From Streptomyces scabichelini (GTDB lineage Bacteria > Actinomycetota > Actinomycetes > Streptomycetales > Streptomycetaceae), in the NCBI RefSeq assembly GCF_011045015.1, contig NZ_JAAKZY010000003.1:62001-126000 (forward strand): DNA of 64,000 bases, in the 5' to 3' direction. How positions within the stretch are numbered: the stretch's first letter is position 1; each line of letters starts with the position of its first letter. A program made the position numbers and the translations under genes. Under the pieces are notes generated by a model. It was not told the origin of the DNA. It worked only from the letters and a program-made list of their open reading frames with translations, and ran no database searches. Positions 8,830 through 15,920 of the stretch are shown one piece after another.

Positions 8830-11370
8830 ATGCGTACACCCCGTAGGAACCCAACAGGCGGCTCCCAGCCGCCACCCCCGGCTCCCGCACGGGGCCGCCG
8901 CGCGCACGCCGGACCCCCGGCAGACGAAGGCTCGGCTTCGGAAGAGCCGGCCGGCACAGCGCCGAGTGCGACGCCCACGCGCGCGGGTCGCTGGAGTCCG
9001 CGCCCCCGCACCGTACGGGCCAAGATCGTCTGCCTGTTGATGGTCCCCGTCATCTCCTTGCTCGCCCTCTGGGGGTACGCCACCGTCACCACCGCCCAGG
9101 ACGTCTCACGTCTGAGGCAGTTGCAACGGGTGGACTCCCAGGTACGTGCCCCAGTGGCTGCCGCTGTCGCCGCGCTCCAGGCCGAACGCACCGCGGCCGT
9201 GCGCCGTGCGACCGACCCCGCCGCCGAGCAGGAGAGCGCCCTCAAGCAACTGGCGGCACGCACCGACCGGGCCGTGGCGAAGCTGCGACTCGGGGAGCAC
9301 AACACCGTCGCCGACAGCGAAGAGCTGCCCTCCGGAGTGGCACAGCGCCTTGAAACATTCGTCACCCGAGCCGAACAACTGCGCTCCCTGCGGACCGCCG
9401 TGCTCCATCGGCGGACAGGATGGCAAGAGACGTACGCGCAGTACACGCAGACCATTTCGACGGCCTTCGGAGTGGGCGGCGCGCTCACCGGCATCCAGGA
9501 GGCCGATCTCGGCTCCGACGCGCGCGTGGTGCTCGAGTTCTCCCGCGCGGCGGAGGCGCTGGCACAGGAGGGCGCGGTGCTCGCCGGGGCCCGGCTCGCC
9601 GGAACCCTCGACGGAGAGCGGCTGCGGCTGTTCACCGGCGCTGTCGACGCACGCCGGTTGCTCACCGAATCCACTGTCGCGGACCTGCGCGGGCCCGAAC
9701 GAGCCGCCTGGCGCGACCTGGCGGAGGGGAGCGCGTACGTTGCCGTACGCGCCGTCGAGGACAAGGTGCTCGGAAGCCGGCCCGGCGCCAAGGCCGTCCA
9801 GGCCGCGCCCGAGGCGACCTGGAACGCGGCGCACGCGCGCGTGCAGGACGACATGCGGACGATCGAGGCGAGTGCGGGCCACGGCGTCGCGGATCGCGGC
9901 GACCCGTTCCCGCGCGGCCTGCTCTCGCCGGCCGGTGCCGCGGTCCTCCTGGGGCTCGTCGCGGTGACGGCGTCGCTCGTCATCTCCGTACGCATCGGAC
10001 GCGGCCTCGTCGTCGAGCTGGTGAGCCTGCGCAACAACGCCCTGGAGATCGCCCGCCGCAAACTCCCGGACGCCATGCACAGGCTGCGGGAGGGAGAGGA
10101 GATCGACGTCCGCGCCGAGGCTCCTCCCGGCCCGCCCGCGGAGGACGAGGCAGGCCAGGTCGCGGAGGCACTGAGCACCGTGCACCGCGCCGCCCTGCGT
10201 GCCGCGGTCGAACGTGCGGAACTGGCCAGCGGCATCTCCGGAGTCTTCGTCAATCTCGCCCGCCGCAGCCAGGTCCTCGTGCATCGCCAACTCAACCTGC
10301 TGGACAGCATGGAACGCCGGTCCGACGACGCGAACGAACTGAGCGACCTGTTCCGGCTCGACCACCTCACCACGCGCATGCGCCGGCATGCCGAGAGCCT
10401 GATCATCCTGTCCGGGGCCGCTCCCGGCCGGGCGTGGCGGATGCCGGTGTCGCTCACGAACGTGGTCCGTGCCGCCGTCTCCGAAGTCGAGGACTACGCG
10501 CGCGTGGAGGTACGACACCTCCCGGAGACGTCGGTCATCGGAGCCGCGGTCGCAGACCTCACGCACCTGTTGGCCGAAATCGTCGAGAACGCCGCCCAGT
10601 TCTCACCGCCCCACACCAAGGTGCGGATCACCGGTGAGCCGGTCGGCAACGGTTATGCGGTGGAGATCGAGGACCGGGGGCTCGGCATGGGCAAGGAGAC
10701 CGTCGCCGAGGCGAACCGCCGCATCGAGCAGTCCAAGACGCTCGACCTCTTCGACAGCGACCGGCTCGGACTCTTCGTGGTGAGCAGGCTCGCCGCCCGG
10801 CACGGCATCAAGGTGCATCTGCGGACCTCGCCCTACGGCGGCACCACCGCGGTCGTCCTGCTGCCCACCGCGCTGCTTCACACGGCCACGGCGGAACGTT
10901 CCGATGCCGACCGGGTGGAGACAGGGGCGCCCGCGGAACGCGAGTACGCGCGCGTGCCCGTCGCCGCCTCGCAACAAGACTCCGTAGAGTCCCTGTACGA
11001 GCGGCCCGCACTGGTGGCCCCCGCACAAGCAGGCACGCACGCCCTCGGCGACGGCTCGCAAGAAGGCCCGCCGCCCGGCGTCACAACCCTGCGGCTGCAC
11101 CGCCCACCTGACGACGCCGAGGAATCCGACGGGCTCCCACGGCGCGTACGACAGGCCAGTCTCGCCCCGCAGCTGCGTGCGGAGCGCCCAGCCGAGCCCG
11201 CGGAAGCGGCGGACCCGCAGGTTGACGACGAGCGCACCCCTGAACTGGTACGGGACCGCATGGCGGCCTACCGCGCCGGCTGGACCCGCGGCGGCGGCCG
11301 TTCACCCGGCCTCGGCGCAACCCCCGACCCCATAGCGGGCGGCGACGGCAGCGAAGGAGACCCCGCGTGA
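8830..11370 (+). CDS. cvnA: conservon sensor histidine kinase (CvnA-type)
   Basis: A protein of 846 residues with GAGGAGG at 8821-8827 just before the ATG. The N-terminal ~60 residues are Pro/Ala-rich. A transmembrane helix at about 62-86, an extracellular nitrate-sensing-like (NIT) helical region to about 360 and a second helix at 363-392 follow. A HAMP-like linker leads to a DHp segment containing LVHRQLNLLDSME (the His is the likely phospho-acceptor) and an HATPase domain with IVENAAQFSPP near 581 and EDRGLGMG near 614. The C-terminal ~160 residues are low complexity. It is the first gene of a four-gene conservon; its stop overlaps the next start as GTGA. Conservon proteins are thought to form a membrane complex resembling eukaryotic G-protein signalling. 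Confidence 0.92.
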   Translation: MRTPRRNPTGGSQPPPPAPARGRRAHAGPPADEGSASEEPAGTAPSATPTRAGRWSPRPRTVRAKIVCLLMVPVISLLALWGYATVTTAQDVSRLRQLQRVDSQVRAPVAAAVAALQAERTAAVRRATDPAAEQESALKQLAARTDRAVAKLRLGEHNTVADSEELPSGVAQRLETFVTRAEQLRSLRTAVLHRRTGWQETYAQYTQTISTAFGVGGALTGIQEADLGSDARVVLEFSRAAEALAQEGAVLAGARLAGTLDGERLRLFTGAVDARRLLTESTVADLRGPERAAWRDLAEGSAYVAVRAVEDKVLGSRPGAKAVQAAPEATWNAAHARVQDDMRTIEASAGHGVADRGDPFPRGLLSPAGAAVLLGLVAVTASLVISVRIGRGLVVELVSLRNNALEIARRKLPDAMHRLREGEEIDVRAEAPPGPPAEDEAGQVAEALSTVHRAALRAAVERAELASGISGVFVNLARRSQVLVHRQLNLLDSMERRSDDANELSDLFRLDHLTTRMRRHAESLIILSGAAPGRAWRMPVSLTNVVRAAVSEVEDYARVEVRHLPETSVIGAAVADLTHLLAEIVENAAQFSPPHTKVRITGEPVGNGYAVEIEDRGLGMGKETVAEANRRIEQSKTLDLFDSDRLGLFVVSRLAARHGIKVHLRTSPYGGTTAVVLLPTALLHTATAERSDADRVETGAPAEREYARVPVAASQQDSVESLYERPALVAPAQAGTHALGDGSQEGPPPGVTTLRLHRPPDDAEESDGLPRRVRQASLAPQLRAERPAEPAEAADPQVDDERTPELVRDRMAAYRAGWTRGGGRSPGLGATPDPIAGGDGSEGDPA

Positions 11371-11804
11371 TCCAGGACCCGGGCATGAGGACCGCACCAC
11401 GGACCGGTGAACTCGACTGGCTGCTGGACGACTTGGTGCTGCGTGTCGGCGACGTACGGCACGCCGTGGTGCTCTCCAACGACGGCCTCGCGATGGGCGC
11501 TTCCAGCGACCTTAGGCGGGAGGACGCGGAGCACCTCGCCGCGGTCGCCTCGGGCTTCAACAGCCTGGCCAAGGGCGCGGGCCGGCACTTCGGCGTCGGC
11601 GGCGTACGCCAGACCATGGTCGAGATGGACGACGGTTTCCTGTTCGTGGCGGCCGCCGGTGACGGCTCCTGCCTCGCCGTTCTCAGCGCCGTGACGGCCG
11701 ACATCGGGCTGGTCGCCTACGAGATGGCGCGTCTGGTCAAACGGGTGGGCGAGCACCTCTCCACGGCGCCGCGTGTCACCGCGCGACCGCCCGCCTCCGG
11801 GTGA
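11367..11804 (+). CDS. cvnB: roadblock/LC7 protein (CvnB-type)
   Basis: A 145-residue protein whose GTG start overlaps the kinase stop as GTGA. It is a single roadblock/LC7 domain: the motif ALVLSND-like stretch (AVVLSNDGLAMGASSDL), a central VRQTMVEMDDGFLFV and a C-terminal LVAYEMARLVKRVGEHL helix. In conservons and in bacterial MglB relatives this fold regulates the partner GTPase. It follows the kinase and precedes the DUF742 protein by 15 bases, so the four are one operon. A close paralogue lies at 13452-13865. Confidence 0.93.
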   Translation: MIQDPGMRTAPRTGELDWLLDDLVLRVGDVRHAVVLSNDGLAMGASSDLRREDAEHLAAVASGFNSLAKGAGRHFGVGGVRQTMVEMDDGFLFVAAAGDGSCLAVLSAVTADIGLVAYEMARLVKRVGEHLSTAPRVTARPPASG

Positions 11805-11819
11805 GCGAAGGCGGCGGAC

Positions 11820-12233
11820 ATGACCGAGGACAGAAAAGGCCACCCCGAGCAGCCGGGCAGCCAGTGGTACGACAGCGAGGCCGGGCCGCTCGTCCGCCCG
11901 TACGCCATGACAGGAGGACGCACCAAACCCGGTCCCACGGGCGTGCGCTTCGACCTGATCGCGCTCGTCACACTGGACACGGGCGCCCCGGACGCCGACG
12001 ACGACACCGCGCTCGGCCCGGAACACCTGGCCCTCATCGAACTCTGCCGTGCCGAGACCCAGTCGGTCGCCGAACTGGCCGCGGGCGCCGACCTGCCCGT
12101 CGGCGTGGTCAGGGTGCTCCTCGGCGACCTCCTGGAGCTGCGCTGCGTCACGGTCAGCCGCCCGGTGCCGCCCGCCCAGCTGCCCGACGAGCGCATCCTG
12201 CGCGAGGTCATCGAGGGACTGAGAGCGCTGTGA
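11820..12233 (+). CDS. cvnC: DUF742 protein (CvnC-type)
   Basis: A 137-residue member of the DUF742 family, third in the conservon order. The N-terminus has the family's WYDSEAGPLVRPYAMTGGR. The middle has LIALVTL, and the C-terminal half is a winged-helix-like part (LALIELCRAETQSVAELA, then VGVVRVLLGDLLE) ending in LREVIEGLRAL. It probably adapts the kinase to the roadblock/GTPase module. Its last six codons are partly duplicated just after the stop (see the repeat at 12216-12281), so the present C-terminus could be a recently moved stop. The next gene starts 76 bases on. Confidence 0.93.
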   Translation: MTEDRKGHPEQPGSQWYDSEAGPLVRPYAMTGGRTKPGPTGVRFDLIALVTLDTGAPDADDDTALGPEHLALIELCRAETQSVAELAAGADLPVGVVRVLLGDLLELRCVTVSRPVPPAQLPDERILREVIEGLRAL

Positions 12234-12281
12234 TCAAAGGACTGAGAACACTGCGATCCAGCGAGTGAGAGCGCTGTCAAT
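12216..12281 (+). repeat. three imperfect 21-23 bp tandem copies of the cvnC 3' end
   Basis: Unit 1 (12216-12236) holds the last codons and stop of the DUF742 gene. Unit 2 (12239-12259) and unit 3 (from 12261) repeat it with a few changes. The shared core is ggactgagagcgctg. In the cvnC frame unit 1 encodes EGLRAL and stop; the copies keep GLRTL-like coding potential in a shifted frame. This looks like slippage duplication at the gene boundary. Confidence 0.7.
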
Positions 12282-12309
12282 GACGGATCAGAAGCGAGAG
12301 AAGTGATCG

Positions 12310-12915
12310 ATGGTCTCCGAGCAGCCCGGCGCCCCGAACGGCGAGACGGCCCCTCTGGCGTTGAAGATCCTGGTCGCCGGCGGATTCGGCGTGGGCAAGA
12401 CGACCCTGGTGGGAGCGGTCAGCGAGATCAGGCCGCTGCGCACCGAGGAACAGCTGAGTGAGGCGGGCCAGTCGGTGGATCACACCGACGGTGTGGACCA
12501 GAAGGTCACGACGACCGTCGCCATGGACTTCGGACGCATCACCATCAGGTCAGGTCTGTCGCTCTACCTGTTCGGCACGCCGGGCCAGGACCGGTTCTGG
12601 TTCCTGTGGGACGAACTGTCGCAGGGTGCCCTCGGCGCCGTTGTCCTCGCGGACACCCGGCGGCTCGGGGACTGCTTCCCCGCGGTCGACTACTTCGAGC
12701 ACCGGCGCATCCCGTTCGTCGTGGCCGTCAACTGTTTCGCGGACGCGCGTACGTACGGCGCCCACGAGGTGTCACGCGCCCTCGACCTCGACCAGGGCAC
12801 ACCCGTGGTGCTCTGCGACGCCCGTGATCGCGACTCGGGAAAGGAGGTCCTGATACGACTCGTGGAGTACGCCGGGCGGATGCACACCGCCCGGCTGCTC
12901 GACTCCGTCGGATGA
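12310..12915 (+). CDS. cvnD: conservon GTP-binding protein (CvnD-type)
   Basis: A 201-residue small GTPase. The P-loop is GGFGVGKTT near residues 25-33. The switch II-like motif is FGTPGQDRFWFLW. The G4 position carries NCF instead of NKxD, a change usual in conservon GTPases, so guanine selectivity is assumed from the family rather than from this motif. It is the fourth and last gene of the unit that starts at 8830. Its start is 76 bases after the DUF742 stop, behind the tandem repeats. Conservon GTPases are thought to cycle with the roadblock protein and pass signal from the kinase to unknown targets affecting development or antibiotic production. Confidence 0.93.
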   Translation: MVSEQPGAPNGETAPLALKILVAGGFGVGKTTLVGAVSEIRPLRTEEQLSEAGQSVDHTDGVDQKVTTTVAMDFGRITIRSGLSLYLFGTPGQDRFWFLWDELSQGALGAVVLADTRRLGDCFPAVDYFEHRRIPFVVAVNCFADARTYGAHEVSRALDLDQGTPVVLCDARDRDSGKEVLIRLVEYAGRMHTARLLDSVG

Positions 12916-12928
12916 CGTTTCGGCTCGC

Positions 12929-13357
12929 TCAGTCCGAGACAGCGGCCTGCGCGAGGACCTTCTCGATGCTCACCCGCACGAGGAGTTCGCCCGGCACGCC
13001 GTTGCGGGCAGCGAACTCCTCGGCCCGGTCCTCGCCCATGTAGCGCGTCCCTATCCGCCCGGCCCAGAGCCGAACCTCATCGAGATCCTCCGAGATCCGG
13101 GCGCGCCCTCGCAGGACCACGAAGGCGTACGGGGGCCGGTCGTCGTCCACGCACAGGGCGATCCGGTCGTCCCGGGTCAGATTCCGTCCCTTGACGCTGT
13201 CCTTTCCGGTGTTGAAGACCAGATCGTCTCCGTCGAGCAGAAACCAGATCGGTGTCACGTGCGGACTTCCGTCGGCTCGAACAGTCGACAGCTTGCCGGT
13301 GCGGGTGCCGTGCGAGACGAACGCCCGCCATTCGTCATCAGTCATCTTCTGTGCCAT
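12929..13357 (-). CDS. PPOX-class, probably F420-dependent oxidoreductase
   Basis: A 142-residue split beta-barrel protein of the pyridoxamine-phosphate-oxidase-like superfamily. The opening MTDDEWRAFVSHGTRTGKLS and PIWFLLDGDDLVFNTGKDS match the group that binds F420 or flavin, with KGRNLTRDDRIALCVDDD following. In actinomycetes such proteins use coenzyme F420 to reduce small molecules or bind biliverdin. It is convergent with the conservon and divergent from the second roadblock gene. Substrate is not deducible. A second member of the superfamily is at 55588-56019. Confidence 0.87.
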   Translation of the reverse strand: MAQKMTDDEWRAFVSHGTRTGKLSTVRADGSPHVTPIWFLLDGDDLVFNTGKDSVKGRNLTRDDRIALCVDDDRPPYAFVVLRGRARISEDLDEVRLWAGRIGTRYMGEDRAEEFAARNGVPGELLVRVSIEKVLAQAAVSD

Positions 13358-13451
13358 ACACCCATCCTGCTTGCTCGGACGGCGGCTGTGGGGAAGGCTG
13401 GCTCGTCAGATCCTTCGGCCAGGAGTGACTCACAACACGGGGAGACAGATC

Positions 13452-13865
13452 ATGGCGCAGAACCAGGGATTAGGCTGGCTGCTGGACGACCTGACCGAGC
13501 GCGTCGAACACGTACGGCATGCGCTGGTGCTGTCCAACGACGGGCTGGTGACGGGAGCGAGCACGGGCCTCAGGCGCGAGGACGCCGAACACCTCGCCGC
13601 CGTGTCATCGGGCCTGCACAGCCTGGCCAAGGGTTCGGGCCGGCACTTCGGCGCCGGTCAAGTCCGCCAGACGATGATCGAGTTCGACGACGCGGTGCTC
13701 TTCGTCACGGCAGCGGGCGCCGGCAGCTGCCTGTGCGTGCTGAGCGCGGCCGAAGCAGACATCGGCCAGGTCGCCTACGAGATGACGCTCCTGGTCAATC
13801 GCGTTGGCGAACATCTCCGCGTCGATGCGCGACACCCGGAGCACGCACCCGCCATAGACCTCTGA
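13452..13865 (+). CDS. orphan roadblock/LC7 protein, paralogue of CvnB
   Basis: A 137-residue roadblock protein very similar to the CvnB-type protein at 11367-11804: both share LDDL-x-RV, VLSNDGL, LRREDAEHLAAV, SLAKG-x-GRHFG and VRQTM. The start ATG has GGGGAGA seven bases upstream. No DUF742 or GTPase gene follows; instead a separate gene of another family does. It may have come from a partial duplication of the conservon and could interact with CvnD in place of CvnB. That is inference. The intervening PPOX gene is on the other strand. Confidence 0.9.
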   Translation: MAQNQGLGWLLDDLTERVEHVRHALVLSNDGLVTGASTGLRREDAEHLAAVSSGLHSLAKGSGRHFGAGQVRQTMIEFDDAVLFVTAAGAGSCLCVLSAAEADIGQVAYEMTLLVNRVGEHLRVDARHPEHAPAIDL

Positions 13866-14019
13866 CCTGCGGAGACGTGGACGCGCTCAAAGTTATCCAC
13901 AGGCTCGGCGCGAGGAGCGGCGAACCGGCTACGGTTTTTCCCGAAGCAAGCGCGCATGCAAGTCAGCGCAAGCAAGGCAAACGCACGCAATGCACGTCGC
14001 TGTACGGGGGAGAACCATC

Positions 14020-15024
14020 ATGTCCGGCAACACGATCACGCAGTCCGCCATGCCCACGACGACTCCGGCCGCCGCGGCGGCGGTCCGGCCGTCGCTCTCG
14101 CCGAGCCGCGCCGCGCGGGAACTGGAGCTCAAACGAGGCGAGTTCGACCTCGCCGTCCGACTCGGATGTATCAGGACTGTTCCGGACGAAGGGGGCGGAG
14201 GCCGTCGCGTGGCCCGCACGGAGATCGACCGGGTCCGTTCCGAAGCCGGTTTTCCCGACGCGCTGCGGGAGCGCGTCAAGGCCGTGGGCACCTCGGAGGG
14301 CGCGGCCCTCATGGGCGTGACAGCAGCCCGGTTCACACGGTTCGCGCGCCTGGGCCTGATCGCGCCCGTCAAGTTCTACCTGAACCGCTACCGAGCGGTG
14401 GTCTGGCTGTATCTGGCCGAGGAAGTGCGGCAGTTCGCCGCGAGCAAGGAGAACGCCCCGCTGCTGAGCGGCCGTACGCCCGAGGGGCTGCGCGACCAGT
14501 TGGACGCGGGCGTGGACCTTCGAGCCCGCAACTGGCGGGGCCGGCATGTGGGATTTCTGCTGCGGCAGAGCGAGGATCCCTGGGTGCGAGCCGCGGCCGT
14601 GGCGTCCCTGCTGGATCCCGTGCAGGTCGCGGAGATCGTCGAGGACCCGTACGAACGCGCCTATCTGAACCGCTTCCGGCCAGAACAGCCGGCCCCCGGC
14701 GCGCCCGATTCACCAGCCGCCCACGTCGCCGCGCGGATCATGACGGCGGAGGACCCAGACGAGATCAACTGGCTCCGTACCGACTTGGCTGACGCAATCG
14801 AGGAAGCGCGCACGGAGCGGCCCGCTCCGCGTCCGACACCGAGGCCCGCGCCTCCGGCCACACCGGCGCCCACCACGTCGGCCGTTACGCCGCTCGGCAC
14901 GGTGAGCGGCGTCGAGACAGCGCATACGAGTCGGAAACCCCGGCCGATCGAGGAGCGGCAGACCGTCGAGGAACCGGAACGCTCGCGCGGCCTCCTCGGA
15001 TGGCTGCGCCGCAGAAACCCCTGA
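14020..15024 (+). CDS. DUF6397-like protein
   Basis: A 334-residue protein starting at MSGNTITQSAM, with GGGGGAGA 7-14 bases upstream; an earlier ATG at 13990 lacks a ribosome site. Residues ~30-75 look like a helix-turn-helix-like segment (AARELELKRGEFDLAVRLG). A second similar unit follows at LMGVTAARFTRFARLGLI. The centre is helical; the last ~80 residues are Pro/Thr-rich ending in a tail with GLLGWLRRR. I match it to the Streptomyces family DUF6397 from memory of this layout, not from a search. A perfect TTATCCACA and several GCAAG repeats precede it. Possibly a DNA-binding protein; role unknown. Confidence 0.75.
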   Translation: MSGNTITQSAMPTTTPAAAAAVRPSLSPSRAARELELKRGEFDLAVRLGCIRTVPDEGGGGRRVARTEIDRVRSEAGFPDALRERVKAVGTSEGAALMGVTAARFTRFARLGLIAPVKFYLNRYRAVVWLYLAEEVRQFAASKENAPLLSGRTPEGLRDQLDAGVDLRARNWRGRHVGFLLRQSEDPWVRAAAVASLLDPVQVAEIVEDPYERAYLNRFRPEQPAPGAPDSPAAHVAARIMTAEDPDEINWLRTDLADAIEEARTERPAPRPTPRPAPPATPAPTTSAVTPLGTVSGVETAHTSRKPRPIEERQTVEEPERSRGLLGWLRRRNP

Positions 15025-15028
15025 CCCG

Positions 15029-15901
15029 TCAGGCCTCGAGCTTGCGGAACAGTCCTTCCTGGACGACCGAGACGAGCAGCTGCCCCTCGCGGTCGTAGAT
15101 GCGACCACGGGCCAGACCCCGGCCACCCGTGGCGATCGGCGACTCCTGGTCGTACAGGAACCACTCGTCGGCGCGGAACGGCCGGTGGAACCACATGGCG
15201 TGGTCCAGAGACGCCATGTCGAAGCCGCGCGGACCCCAGAGCGGCTCCACCGGGATGCGGACGGCGTCGAGGAGAGTCATGTCGCTGGCGTACGTGAGCG
15301 CGCAGGTGTGAACGAGCGGGTCGTCGCCCAGCGGCCCGACGGCGCGCATCCACACGGCGCTGCGCGGCTCGGCGTGCTCGACCTCCTCGGGGGTCCACCG
15401 CATCCGGTCCACATAGCGGATGTCGAAGGGCTGGCGTCGGGCCATGCGCTCCAACGTCTCGGGGAGCGCGCCCAGATGCTCCTTGATCTCCTGAGTGACG
15501 GTCGGGAGCGACTCAGGATCCGGGACCTCGCGGGCCGGCGGCAGCTGGTGCTCGAAGCTCCCCACTTCAGGTTTGTGAAAGGAGGCGGTCAGATTGAAGA
15601 TCGTGCGTCCCTGCTGCACGGCGGTGACGCGGCGCGTGGTGAACGACCGCCCGTCGCGGACCCGTTCGACCTGGTACACGATCGGCACACCCGGCCGGCC
15701 CGGACGCAGGAAGTACGCGTGCAGCGAGTGCACGGGCCGTTCCGCGTCGGTCGTGCGACCGGCGGCGACGAGAGCCTGGCCCGCGACCTGCCCGCCGAAG
15801 ACCCGCTGCAGGGACTCCTGCGGGCTGCGGCCACGGAAGATGTTGACCTCGATCTGTTCCAGGTCGAGCAGATCGACGAGTCGTTCCGCTGGGTTCGTCA
15901 T
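15029..15901 (-). CDS. tesB: acyl-CoA thioesterase II
   Basis: A 290-residue double hot-dog protein. The N-terminal domain has RVFGGQVAGQALVAA and HSLHAYFLRPG. The C-terminal domain has SDMTLLDAVR, SLDHAMWFHRPF and VSVVQEGLFR. These include the Asp, Thr/Ser and Gln that form the TesB catalytic triad. It hydrolyses medium- and long-chain acyl-CoA to free acid and CoA in the cytosol. It is convergent with the preceding gene (4 bases apart) and lies 19 bases after the helicase on the same strand, so it may be co-transcribed with it. Confidence 0.94.
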   Translation of the reverse strand: MTNPAERLVDLLDLEQIEVNIFRGRSPQESLQRVFGGQVAGQALVAAGRTTDAERPVHSLHAYFLRPGRPGVPIVYQVERVRDGRSFTTRRVTAVQQGRTIFNLTASFHKPEVGSFEHQLPPAREVPDPESLPTVTQEIKEHLGALPETLERMARRQPFDIRYVDRMRWTPEEVEHAEPRSAVWMRAVGPLGDDPLVHTCALTYASDMTLLDAVRIPVEPLWGPRGFDMASLDHAMWFHRPFRADEWFLYDQESPIATGGRGLARGRIYDREGQLLVSVVQEGLFRKLEA

Positions 15902-15920
15902 GTGTCACGTTCTCCTGTGC

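Noticed and set aside
13893-13901. Perfect TTATCCACA DnaA-box sequence
   Set aside because: A single copy without neighbours is expected by chance and does not make an origin. The dnaA region is not here.
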